5,357 nt of DNA from Paracoccus sp. (in: a-proteobacteria) (GCA_018056045.1 JAGPGI010000214.1:1-5357), one strand, 5' to 3'. Positions 1 through 4,516 are shown, numbered from the stretch's first letter. A program made the numbers and translations. The notes: generated by a model not told the origin, from the sequence alone.

Positions 1-259
1 TCAGCCAGAGTTTCAGGAGGCCGCCCAGGCGGCCCAGGTCGCCATTGATCCGCGCCAGTTCCTCGACCTGCTTGTGGTCCACGATGCCGCGCACCTGGTA
101 GCCGACGCCGACGTTCAGCAGGTAGGTCGACAGGCTCAGGCCGACGGCTCTGGCGTTCGCCGCGACCTGTTGCCGTTCTTCGGGAAGGCAGTACACCTTG
201 ATCGGTGGGCTGCCTTTGCGGGTGGTCTTGTCGGTGTTCTCCATCGCGCTGTTCTCCAT
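1..259 (-). CDS. traJ: TraJ relaxosome/oriT-binding protein, C-terminus beyond window
   Basis: Eighty-six codons are visible, running leftward off the window. In RP4, TraJ binds the nic-proximal arm of the 19-bp oriT repeat and recruits the relaxase TraI. The product has the TraJ hallmarks: a basic start with TRKGSPPIKVYCLPEER (about residues 13-29), a ribbon-helix-helix-like stretch (ANARAVGLSLSTYLL, about 34-48), then ARINGDLGRLGGLLKLWL (about 69-86), the conserved motif shared with MobC-type relaxosome proteins. The start at 259 is favoured because AAGGAG (271-266) lies 6 bases upstream; a second in-frame ATG at 244 is a weaker alternative. The gene diverges from traK across oriT, as in IncP plasmids. 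The relaxase gene traI would be expected to follow to the left, outside the window. Family assignment is from memory of RP4 TraJ and is confident. Confidence 0.9.
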   Translation of the reverse strand, partial: MENSAMENTDKTTRKGSPPIKVYCLPEERQQVAANARAVGLSLSTYLLNVGVGYQVRGIVDHKQVEELARINGDLGRLGGLLKLWL

Positions 260-277
260 CGTTTTCTCCTTGCTTGT

Positions 278-293
278 GACGGCGGTAGCCGTC
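278..293. repeat. 6-bp inverted repeat in the traJ leader
   Basis: GACGGC-GGTA-GCCGTC forms a perfect 6-bp stem with a 4-base loop just upstream of the traJ Shine-Dalgarno sequence (271-266). It could fold in the traJ mRNA leader or bind a regulator. No T-run follows on either strand, so it is probably not an intrinsic terminator. The role is unknown. Confidence 0.5.
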
Positions 294-321
294 CGGCCTC
301 GCAGAGCAGGACGCCCGTTGA

Positions 322-332
322 GCACGCAGTGC
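322..332. repeat. Small conserved oriT hairpin
   Basis: GCAC-GCA-GTGC, with 4-bp arms and a 3-base loop, sits where I recall RP4 having GCACC-GCCA-GGTGC. The sequence differs but pairing is kept, with one pair lost from each arm. This suggests a structure that matters for the single-stranded transfer form, although the arms are very short. Confidence 0.45.
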
Positions 333-344
333 GAATAAGGCGCA

Positions 345-384
345 GTGAAGAAGGACAAGCCGCTTGCGGGTGGGCCTACTTCAC
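345..384. repeat. 19-bp oriT inverted repeat with TraJ-binding arm
   Basis: The left arm 345-363 and right arm 366-384 (GCGGGTGGGCCTACTTCAC) are separated by TT and pair at 15 of 19 positions. In RP4 the arm nearest nic is the TraJ recognition site (srj). Here that arm looks unchanged from the RP4 sequence I remember, while the distal arm has drifted, as expected if only the proximal arm is bound by protein. Confidence 0.88.
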
Positions 385-394
385 CTATCCTGCC
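381..394 (+). other. nic site, predicted cleavage between 392 and 393
   Basis: TTCACCTATCCTG|C matches the IncP (TraI/MOBP) nic region, with cleavage after the G. The distance from the end of the inverted repeat (384) to the cut (392/393) is 8 bases, as in RP4. The relaxase would attach to the 5' end at 393, so the top strand is the transferred strand and traK-traL-traM lead into the recipient. The cut position is inferred from RP4. Confidence 0.88.
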
Positions 395-438
395 CCGATA
401 TATGCCTTTCATACGCCAAGGGTAGCATGTCTCTGCCC

Positions 439-466
439 TTGCTTGTAACCTTTTATTCGTTATATC
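439..466 (+). promoter_or_regulatory. Candidate traKLM promoter
   Basis: TTGCTT (439-444) and TATATC (461-466) are spaced by 16 bases and lie in the A/T-rich part of oriT, pointing toward traK. Transcripts would have a leader of roughly 115 bases before traK. TraK binding over this region could autoregulate it, as in RP4. This is pattern matching only. Confidence 0.4.
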
Positions 467-551
467 CTTTGTGGTGTCAAGGCAGGAACGGGCTGGCAAC
501 GATCAAACAACGGCGGAGAACAGGTAAGCCTGCTGCAGTGAGGACGAAACA

Positions 552-620
552 ATGACGGAACAACGGCAACAGCAACGCCGGATGATCGATGGCCAAGAGC
601 TTGTCGGCGCGCATCGCTGA
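552..620 (+). CDS. Possible 22-codon leader peptide overlapping traK
   Basis: A short reading frame starts with ATG at 552, preceded by GAGGA (540-544) at a 7-base spacing, and ends with TGA at 618-620, inside traK and in another frame. The peptide is polar and glutamine/arginine-rich (MTEQRQQQRRM...). The traK ATG at 589 itself has no convincing Shine-Dalgarno sequence, so ribosomes could load at 552 and reinitiate at traK. An alternative is that an indel between 552 and 589 has cut this well-supported start off from traK. No homolog is recognised, and chance remains possible. Confidence 0.3.
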   Translation: MTEQRQQQRRMIDGQELVGAHR

Positions 621-987
621 ACGGATCGCGCGCAAGAAGCCGGCTGGCAATGTGCGCAACCGGGCGGCGTTCCTGGCTCTGCGTGGCGAGGTGAAGCAGG
701 CCATCGACGATGGCTGGCCGGTCAAGACGATCTGGGAAACGCTGCACGACGAAGAGAAGGTCGCCTTCAGCTACCAGGCGTTTCGCGGCTACGTGAATCG
801 CTTGATTCTGTCGCCGCCAGCGAACGGAGAAACAGCGCCGGCGCCGGTGGTGGCCGATCAATCCGGGCAGGCGGCCCCAAGGTCGGCCCCGCAGTCAGCC
901 AGGACGCCGGCCGAATGGAAACCAGAGAAGCTGGCCGCGACCGGCTTCACATTCAACCGAACACCGAAGAAGGAGGATCTACTCTGA
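589..987 (+). CDS. traK: TraK oriT-binding protein
   Basis: The 132-residue basic protein matches IncP TraK in length (about 134 in RP4, from memory) and in its landmarks: a MAKSLSARIAERIARKK start, AAFLALRGEVKQAIDDGW followed by KTIWETL (about residues 26-52), FSYQAFRGYVNRLI (about 60-73), a proline/alanine-rich linker (about 75-110), and a TGFTFNRTPKKEDLL tail very like the RP4 end. In RP4, TraK binds and bends the curved DNA between nic and its own gene, compacting oriT for the relaxosome. The start is fixed by an in-frame TGA at 583-585 and by similarity to the MPKS-type start of RP4 TraK, although no strong ribosome site precedes it. Its stop overlaps the traL start by one base. Confidence 0.9.
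   Translation: MAKSLSARIAERIARKKPAGNVRNRAAFLALRGEVKQAIDDGWPVKTIWETLHDEEKVAFSYQAFRGYVNRLILSPPANGETAPAPVVADQSGQAAPRSAPQSARTPAEWKPEKLAATGFTFNRTPKKEDLL
969..976 (+). promoter_or_regulatory. Strong ribosome binding site fixing the traL start
   Basis: GAAGGAGG lies within the last traK codons, 10 bases before the ATG at 987. It selects 987 over the longer in-frame possibility at 915, which would add 24 residues encoded inside traK and lacks comparable support. Starting at 987 also puts the P-loop near the N-terminus, as in the family. Confidence 0.8.
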
Positions 988-1712
988 TGGCGAAGATTCA
1001 CATGGTTCTGCAAGGCAAGGGCGGCGTCGGCAAGTCGTTCATCGCGACGGTGATTGCGCAGTACAAGATCAGCAAGGGCCAACAGCCCCTGTGCATCGAT
1101 ACCGACCCGGTGAACGCCACCTTCCACGGCTTCAAGGCGCTGAACGTCCGGCTCCTGGAAATCATGCAGGGCGACGAGATCCAGACCCGCAAGTTCGACA
1201 CCCTGGTCGAACTCATCGCCCCGTCGACGGACGACGTGATCATCGACAACGGCGCCAGTTCGTTCGTACCACTGACGCACTACCTGATCAGCAACCAGGT
1301 GCCGGCGCTGCTGCAGGAGATGGGGCACGAAATGGTCGTGCACACCGTGATCACGGGCAGCCAGGCCCTCCTCGACACGGTCAGCGGCTTCGCCCAGTTG
1401 GCCAGCCAGTTCCCGGCCGAGGCGCTGTTCGTCGTCTGGCTCAATCCGTTCTGGGGGTCGATCGAGCACGACGGCAAGGGTTTCGAGCAAATGAAGGCCT
1501 ACACGGCCAACAAGGCGCGGGTGTCGGCGATCGTCAAGATCCCGGCTCTCAAGGAAGACACCTACGGCCGCGATCTGAGCGACATGCTGCAGGAACGCCT
1601 GACCTTCGACGAAGCCCTGGCGATGGACTCCCTGACGATCATGACGCGGCAGCGGCTCAAGATCGTCAAAGGGCAACTGTTCAGCCAACTGGACAGTGCG
1701 GCGGTGCTGTGA
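987..1712 (+). CDS. traL: TraL ParA/MinD-like P-loop NTPase
   Basis: The protein has 241 residues, the length I recall for RP4 TraL. It carries a deviant Walker A motif GKGGVGKS (residues 10-17, with the signature lysine at 11), the CIDTDP switch motif of ParA/MinD proteins (36-41), and a Walker B-like DDVIIDNGASSF (82-93). The C-terminal half (about 170-241) is helical and charged. TraL/StbC-type NTPases are cytoplasmic accessory proteins of conjugation and stability; TraL raises RP4 transfer efficiency but its mechanism is unclear. The gene is co-transcribed with its neighbours: its start shares the A of the traK TGA, and its own TGA shares an A with the traM ATG, suggesting translational coupling. 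No defect is visible. Confidence 0.92.
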   Translation: MAKIHMVLQGKGGVGKSFIATVIAQYKISKGQQPLCIDTDPVNATFHGFKALNVRLLEIMQGDEIQTRKFDTLVELIAPSTDDVIIDNGASSFVPLTHYLISNQVPALLQEMGHEMVVHTVITGSQALLDTVSGFAQLASQFPAEALFVVWLNPFWGSIEHDGKGFEQMKAYTANKARVSAIVKIPALKEDTYGRDLSDMLQERLTFDEALAMDSLTIMTRQRLKIVKGQLFSQLDSAAVL

Positions 1713-2149
1713 TGGCCGATCCGATCGAAGACCTGATCAGGGAAATCGCGGCGAAGCACGGCATCGCCGTTAGCCGCGACGACCCGATCCTGATCCTGCA
1801 AACGATCAATACCCGCTTGCTCCAGGACAGCGCCAAGGCCCAGCAAGTCATGCTGGATCAGTACAAGGAGGAACTGGAAGCCCTCGCGCTGCGGTGGGGC
1901 AATGATGCCAGGGATAAGGCGGAGAGGATCCTGAATGCATCGTTGGCGGCGAGCAAGGGGGCGATGGCGAAGGTCATGCAGGAGGGGGCGAGGGAAGCGG
2001 CGGCTTCGGTGCGTGGGGAGGTCGATGCGGCGCTGGGGCGGGTTTTGGGTGCGATGCGTGATGCTCGACGGATCGGGGCCTTGAACGTGGTGGCTTCGTG
2101 CATTACGTGCCTTGCGGCAGCGGTTGCGCTGTGGGCGGTGGTGCATTGA
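1712..2149 (+). CDS. traM: TraM conjugal transfer protein, membrane-anchored coiled coil
   Basis: This is a 145-residue protein, the RP4 TraM length as I recall it. The N-terminal part (MADPIEDLIREIAAKHGIAVSR, then DPILILQTINTRLL) is typical of the TraM/StbC-associated family. A long alpha-helical, coiled-coil-like region fills about residues 40-120, followed by one hydrophobic segment (about 121-143, IGALNVV...WAVV) that probably anchors the C-terminus in the inner membrane. Its precise function is not established; it is an accessory transfer protein. It is unrelated to the F-plasmid TraM. The start overlaps the traL stop by one base, and it is the last gene of the traKLM run. Confidence 0.85.
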   Translation: MADPIEDLIREIAAKHGIAVSRDDPILILQTINTRLLQDSAKAQQVMLDQYKEELEALALRWGNDARDKAERILNASLAASKGAMAKVMQEGAREAAASVRGEVDAALGRVLGAMRDARRIGALNVVASCITCLAAAVALWAVVH

Positions 2150-2155
2150 AGAGGG

Positions 2156-2176
2156 GCCGGTCCGCCGCAAACCGGC
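2156..2176 (+). repeat. Inverted repeat after traM
   Basis: GCCGGT (2156-2161) and ACCGGC (2171-2176) form a 6-bp G/C-rich stem with a 9-base loop, starting 6 bases past the traM stop. It may end or stabilise the traKLM transcript. It lacks a following T-run, so it is not a standard intrinsic terminator. Confidence 0.35.
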
Positions 2177-2198
2177 AAGGGTGTGGCGAATCCTCACG

Positions 2199-2219
2199 AT
2201 AGAGATAATCGTCTATACT
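2199..2219 (+). promoter_or_regulatory. Candidate brnTA promoter -10 with overlapping operator
   Basis: TATACT at 2214-2219 is a good -10 hexamer, ending 5 bases before the brnT ATG at 2225. No good -35 is seen (TCCTCA at 2191-2196 is the best-placed). An imperfect inverted repeat (ATAGA at 2199-2203, TCTAT at 2212-2216) covers the -10, a reasonable place for BrnA or BrnT-BrnA autorepression. Transcription would start at or next to the brnT start codon. Confidence 0.45.
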
Positions 2220-2224
2220 GACGC

Positions 2225-2501
2225 ATGAACTTCACTTGGAACGATGCCAAGCGACAGGCCAACCTGAAGAAGCATGGGCTTGATTTCGTTGACGCGTCGC
2301 GGGTGTTCGCAGGGCATACCCTGACGCGCCCGGATACGCGCTTCCCCTACGGCGAGGCGCGGTTCTCCACGTGGGGTTGCTGGGGTTGAGGTCGTGGTGA
2401 TTGCGCACACCGAAACCGAAGACACGATCCAGGTCATTTCGATGCGAAAGGCGGAGCGCCATGAATGGGAATACTACTTTGCAAGCCTCTGTCGATCTTG
2501 A
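2225..2501 (+). pseudogene. brnT: BrnT-family RNase toxin, frameshifted
   Basis: BrnT toxins are small RelE-fold ribonucleases paired with BrnA. The N-terminal half reads in one frame (MNFTWNDAKRQANLKKHGLD, then FVDASRVFAGHTLTRPDTRF and YGEARF) and ends at a TGA at 2387-2389 after STWGCWG. The C-terminal half continues in another frame (VEVVVIAHTETEDTIQVIS, then MRKAERHEWEYYF) and stops at 2499-2501. Both halves match BrnT, including the ARKA/MRKAE-type end. Adding one G in each of two G-rich spots (near 2371-2376 and 2382-2386) restores the family-typical STVGLLGVEVVVIAHTE. The defect is thus either two single-base losses, a real inactivation, or homopolymer sequencing error. The gene overlaps brnA by 41 bases. 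Confidence 0.85.
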
Positions 2502-2751
2502 TGAAGCGCCCGTCTGGTCGCCCGAAGATTTCGCGCAGGCGGTGCACCGCGTGGGCTTGCAGTCCACGCCGATGAAGAAGCAGAAGATCAACATCACGCT
2601 CGATCCGGATGTGGTGGCGTGGTTCAAGCAGCAGGCCGGCGGGCGTGGCTACCAGACCCTGATCAACGCGACCTTGCGCGAAGCGATGCAGCAAAAGACA
2701 ATCGAAGAGACGCTGCGGCGAGTGATCCGGGAGGAATTGCACTCGGCCTGA
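2461..2751 (+). CDS. brnA: BrnA-family antitoxin
   Basis: A 96-residue protein. After an acidic, toxin-wrapping type N-terminus (VDLDEAPVWSPEDFAQAV, residues 11-28) comes a basic linker (MKKQK, 38-42) and a ribbon-helix-helix-like domain, INITLDPDVVAWFKQQ then GGRGYQTLINATLREAM (about 43-76), typical of BrnA/CopG-like antitoxins. The order toxin-then-antitoxin with overlap is characteristic of brnTA. GGAG (2453-2456), 4 bases before ATG 2461, supports the start. The C-terminal extension (about 77-96) is helical. BrnA normally neutralises BrnT and represses the operon. With brnT broken as read, BrnA may be an orphan DNA-binding repressor. Confidence 0.82.
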   Translation: MNGNTTLQASVDLDEAPVWSPEDFAQAVHRVGLQSTPMKKQKINITLDPDVVAWFKQQAGGRGYQTLINATLREAMQQKTIEETLRRVIREELHSA

Positions 2752-2781
2752 AAGCTGGGGTTCGTCGGTTGGAATTATCAA

Positions 2782-2795
2782 ATCACGCCTGTGAT
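2782..2795. repeat. Short inverted repeat between brnA and vapB
   Basis: ATCAC-GCCT-GTGAT, with 5-bp arms and a 4-base loop, lies 30 bases after brnA. It could be a weak transcript end or an operator half-site pair. No T-run follows and the evidence is slight. Confidence 0.25.
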
Positions 2796-2825
2796 CCATG
2801 ATCCCATAGGGTTTAGTGTCGTTGC

Positions 2826-2864
2826 TTGCTCGCAGTGCTCTGATGCGTTAGCATCAATGCATCA
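2826..2864 (+). promoter_or_regulatory. vapBC promoter/operator candidate
   Basis: A perfect palindrome TGATGC-GTTA-GCATCA (2841-2856) is followed by a second direct copy of GCATCA (2859-2864), giving three half-sites just before vapB. A possible promoter, TTGCTC (2826-2831) and TAGCAT (2849-2854) at 17-base spacing, has its -10 inside the palindrome, so VapB or VapBC binding would block transcription. Autoregulation through such palindromes is usual for VapBC. The promoter boxes are only moderate matches. Confidence 0.55.
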
Positions 2865-2882
2865 TGCGGAAGGAGGATGCTC

Positions 2883-3131
2883 ATGCGTACCACACTCGAT
2901 ATCGAAGACGATGTTCTGCTGGCTGCCAAGGAGCTTGCCCGGCGTGGCGGGACGACGGCCGGCCGGGTGATCTCGCACCTCTTGCGACAAGCCCTGACCC
3001 AATCGACGCCATCGACGACCAGCAGCACCAGCGTGCCGGTGACCGTCCACGGTTTCCGCCCGTTCCCGTCACGGGGGAAAGTGGTGACCAACGAGCAGGT
3101 CGACCAGCTTAGAGACGAGGAAGGTGTTTGA
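2883..3131 (+). CDS. vapB: VapB-type antitoxin
   Basis: An 82-residue protein starting MRTTLDIEDDVLLAAKELAR, the classic N-terminus of ribbon-helix-helix VapB antitoxins. The DNA-binding strand and first helix cover about residues 1-20, and the second helix TAGRVISHLLRQAL about 25-38. A threonine/serine-rich hinge (about 40-50) and a toxin-binding tail containing GFRPFPSRGKVVTNEQVDQL (about 56-75) follow. GAAGGAGG (2869-2876), 6 bases before ATG 2883, favours this start; an ATG two codons upstream at 2877 would touch the ribosome site. The stop overlaps the vapC start by one base. The family is inferred from sequence style and from the PIN-domain partner. Confidence 0.85.
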   Translation: MRTTLDIEDDVLLAAKELARRGGTTAGRVISHLLRQALTQSTPSTTSSTSVPVTVHGFRPFPSRGKVVTNEQVDQLRDEEGV

Positions 3132-3559
3132 TGCGCGCCTTGCTCGATGTGAATGTGCTGATCGCCCTGCTGGACAGCGATCACCTGCATCACATCAGAG
3201 CCATGGCCTGGCTGCAGGAGAATATTCAATCGGGTTGGGCGTCCTGCCCGCTGACAGAGAACGGTTGTATCCGGATCATGTCACAACCCGGCTACCCCAA
3301 CCCACTGCCTGCCGGGGCCATAGCCGAACGCCTCGCCGCGGCGACGGCGACCAGCCATCACGTTTTCTGGCCAGACGCTGTGAGCATCCTCGATAGCGGG
3401 CGAATTGCCTGGAATGCCGTACTCGGCTCCCGTCAGGTGACCGACATCTATCTGCTGGCACTGGCGGTGCAGCAAGGCGGCCGCCTGGTGACGCTGGATC
3501 GCGCGGTTCCGCTGCAGGCCGTGCCTGAGGCAAGAAGCCGTCATCTCGTTGTGATCTGA
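3131..3559 (+). CDS. vapC: VapC-type PIN-domain ribonuclease toxin
   Basis: A 142-residue PIN-domain protein. The expected acidic metal-binding residues are all present: D6 in LLDVNVLIAL, E43 in LTENGCIRI, D105 in VTDIYLLALA and D123 in LVTLDRAV, so it should be an active Mg2+-dependent ribonuclease. Many VapCs cut tRNA or rRNA, but the target cannot be read from sequence. The ATG at 3131 shares its A with the vapB TGA and follows GAGGAAGG (3117-3124) by 6 bases. A TTG one codon earlier is less likely. The operon acts as a plasmid stability (post-segregational killing) module, with cytoplasmic VapB bound to VapC. No frameshift or missing residue is seen. Confidence 0.9.
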   Translation: MRALLDVNVLIALLDSDHLHHIRAMAWLQENIQSGWASCPLTENGCIRIMSQPGYPNPLPAGAIAERLAAATATSHHVFWPDAVSILDSGRIAWNAVLGSRQVTDIYLLALAVQQGGRLVTLDRAVPLQAVPEARSRHLVVI

Positions 3560-3627
3560 ATTCGCCGACAGGGCCGTCGGTACAGTGGGTGCTTGCCCGC
3601 CACCCGCATCCCGTTTTCATCGGCGCG

Positions 3628-3717
3628 GGCGATCGGCACCGCTTCCCGTGCGTCACCGATCGCCACCTTTGTCAACCACCAGGCTTGGTGTGGCGAGATG
3701 AAGGAAGGAGACTTCCT
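3628..3717. repeat. Cluster of three short inverted repeats
   Basis: Three hairpin-capable sequences follow one another in 90 bases: GGCGATCGG (3628-3636) with CCGATCGCC (3656-3664); CACCA (3677-3681) with TGGTG (3686-3690); and AGGAAG (3702-3707) with CTTCCT (3712-3717). They lie within 3560-3742, a stretch where I recognise no gene on either strand. They could be REP-like palindromes linked to the nearby RAYT fragment, or chance in G/C-rich debris. Confidence 0.35.
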
Positions 3718-3742
3718 CACCGCCGCCGTAGGTGCGTCGCCG

Positions 3743-3954
3743 TCACAACCAGTTGCCCATCTACGCGTAGGGCGCCAAGAAGTACTGATGGCGCAGGTCC
3801 ATGCGCGCGTTGTCGGCTTTGAGCCGGCCACCGGGGATCGCCAGCTGTGCCTGGCACAGGGCTTCGGCCTTGCTCATCGCCTGCTGTTCGCCGCGCAGGC
3901 GTAAAACTCGACCATCAGCGGCGCAGCGCCGCCATCGGCGAGTTGGGCGAGACT
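3743..3954 (-). pseudogene. CHAT-domain protein, C-terminal remnant
   Basis: On the bottom strand two blocks together resemble the C-terminal end of a CHAT (caspase-like peptidase) domain. The first is SLAQLADGGAAPLMVEFY (3954-3901), comparable to the SLW-V-D-A-LM-FY strand and helix of the family. The second is LRGEQQAMSKAEALCQAQLA (3898-3839) followed by MDLRHQYFLAPYA and, after an in-frame TAG (3763-3761), MGNWL ending at TGA 3745-3743. In intact proteins this reads like SKAEALRQAQ...HPYFWAPFVLMGNW. One base is missing between the blocks (3899-3900). The frameshift, the stop codon and the absence of the N-terminal part with the catalytic His/Cys make this a dead fragment. Identification is by motif memory. 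Confidence 0.7.
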
Positions 3955-4116
3955 ACGTGCCCTATGTCAACCACGAGTGTCAGCGCAGCGAGACGCTGTG
4001 AGAAGCGCTTCAAGTCAAGCCTCGTTCAAAGCGGAACCTGGTTGCTCGTCTGTCATCGCTACATCCAGCTGAACCCTGTCCGTGCCGCGATGGTCACCAA
4101 CTGCCGTTACAGGGCG
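3942..4116 (+). pseudogene. REP-associated tyrosine transposase (RAYT) remnant
   Basis: RAYTs are IS200-like Y1 transposase relatives that mobilise REP palindromes. One frame gives VGRDYVPYVNHECQRSETL (3942-3998) and then TGA at 3999-4001. The next frame continues EKRFKSSLVQSGTWLLVCHR then YIQLNPVRAAMV (4000-4095), matching the family pattern GR-YV-YVN...TLWEGRFKSSLV...RYIELNPVRA-MV. Restoring two missing bases at about 3999 would join them as TLW-EKRF. The N-terminal HUH metal-binding part and the region with the tail after NPVRA are absent, so it cannot be active. Similarity fades by about 4116. It abuts, and overlaps by about 10 bases, the oppositely oriented CHAT remnant. Confidence 0.8.
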
Positions 4117-4152
4117 TCTAATCTTGCGCAATTCATTATCTGGCATCCGACG

Positions 4153-4165
4153 TTTAGCCGCTAAA
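4153..4165. promoter_or_regulatory. KorB operator (OB)
   Basis: TTTAGCCGCTAAA is a perfect match to the 13-bp IncP-1 KorB operator consensus TTTAGCSGCTAAA. KorB is the ParB-like global repressor and partition protein of IncP-1 plasmids. This copy lies 7 bases past the 3' end of the kfrB-like gene and far from an obvious promoter, so it may be a long-range KorB loading site rather than a local operator. A chance exact match in 5 kb is very unlikely, so it is strong independent evidence for an IncP-1 backbone. Confidence 0.92.
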
Positions 4166-4171
4166 TTCTGG

Positions 4172-4516
4172 TCATCGGGACACACCACGGCTCAACGCAT
4201 GCGAGGCGGCCGAAGCTACGGCCTTACCCTGGTCATAAGTGATGCTGGAATGGCTGCCGGTTGCCGGTGCTTTAAGGAAATCCACCCGGTCATGTTTGAC
4301 GACACTCTTGCCCACCTGCTGAAAAACATTGTCTCGGTCGGCGTGCAGGATCACGCCATCATGGGTCTTGGTCTTGTCGGCTTGGCTGGCTAGAAACAGG
4401 TTGTAGATGCCGGGCTTCACAGGTCCGGCTTTCTCCACCTTGTCGTTCTGCCAGCGGCCTTCCTGCTCGTGTTGAAGGATCTTCTGGCCGTTCATCACAA
4501 GAAGGCGCTGTTTCAT
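4172..4516 (-). CDS. kfrB: KfrB-like IncP plasmid protein
   Basis: A 114-residue soluble protein starting MKQRLLVMNGQKILQHEQEG, then KVEKAGPVKPGIYNLFLA (about residues 26-43), THDGVILHADRDNVFQQVGK (about 51-70) and VKHDRVDF (about 72-79), with a charged tail ending SRGVSR. This matches the small KfrB-type domain found in IncP-1 plasmids and related elements. In IncP-1 plasmids KfrB is a partner of KfrA in stable maintenance; the biochemical role is not known. GGGAG precedes the ATG by about 6 bases. The ATG overlaps the TGA of an upstream small reading frame as ATGA. Position and orientation downstream of kfrA agree with the IncP-1 kfr operon. Family memory is good but unsearched. Confidence 0.65.
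   Translation of the reverse strand: MKQRLLVMNGQKILQHEQEGRWQNDKVEKAGPVKPGIYNLFLASQADKTKTHDGVILHADRDNVFQQVGKSVVKHDRVDFLKAPATGSHSSITYDQGKAVASAASHALSRGVSR

Larger units (their letters stand above)
295..470 (+). other. oriT: Origin of transfer (oriT), IncP/RP4 type
   Basis: The region between traJ and traK closely resembles the RP4 oriT as I remember it. It has the same order of blocks: GCCTCGCAGAGCAGGA, then CCCGTTGAGCAC, then GCGAATAAGG, the 19-bp inverted repeat, and the nic sequence TTCACCTATCCTG|C. Resemblance is strong on the traJ side up to nic and falls away just after it (GCCCCGATATATG here, GCCCGGCTGACG in RP4). The stretch from about 398 to 470 is A/T-rich, matching the position of the intrinsically curved TraK-binding region of RP4. 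Outer limits are approximate. TraJ, TraK and the relaxase TraI would act here. Confidence 0.93.

Noticed and set aside
260..420. traJ promoter on the bottom strand within oriT
   Set aside because: One must exist, and a bottom-strand TATATC occurs near 399-404, but no acceptable -35 at proper spacing could be placed, so none is annotated.
74..448. Long top-strand frame opposite traJ and running into oriT
   Set aside because: It is antisense to a clear TraJ and crosses oriT; its product has no recognisable features and G/C-rich DNA commonly opens such shadow frames.
858..1688. 276-codon bottom-strand frame opposite traL
   Set aside because: It is long but lies entirely opposite traK/traL, whose P-loop motifs, coupling and lengths are convincing. 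Its product is low-complexity Arg/His/Leu/Val-rich, typical of an antisense shadow.
1091..1711. In-frame upstream extension of traM through traL (352 codons)
   Set aside because: The extension is an alternative-frame shadow of traL rich in Arg, Gly and Pro. The start at 1712 gives the expected 145-residue TraM and the stop/start overlap.
3565..3580. CCGAC-AGGGCC-GTCGG hairpin just after vapC as a terminator
   Set aside because: The stem is only 5 bp and no T-run follows, which is too weak to call an intrinsic terminator.
3541..3742. Bottom-strand frame with HQAWWLTKVAIGDAREAVP, then IARADENGMRVAG
   Set aside because: It looks somewhat protein-like, and a gene fragment is possible, but I cannot tie it to any family and it shows no start signal, so no gene is called.
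2752..4171. CRISPR array, tRNA or rRNA gene, or integron attC site
   Set aside because: No regularly spaced repeats, cloverleaf-type sequence, rRNA landmarks or paired attC core sites were seen here or elsewhere in the window.
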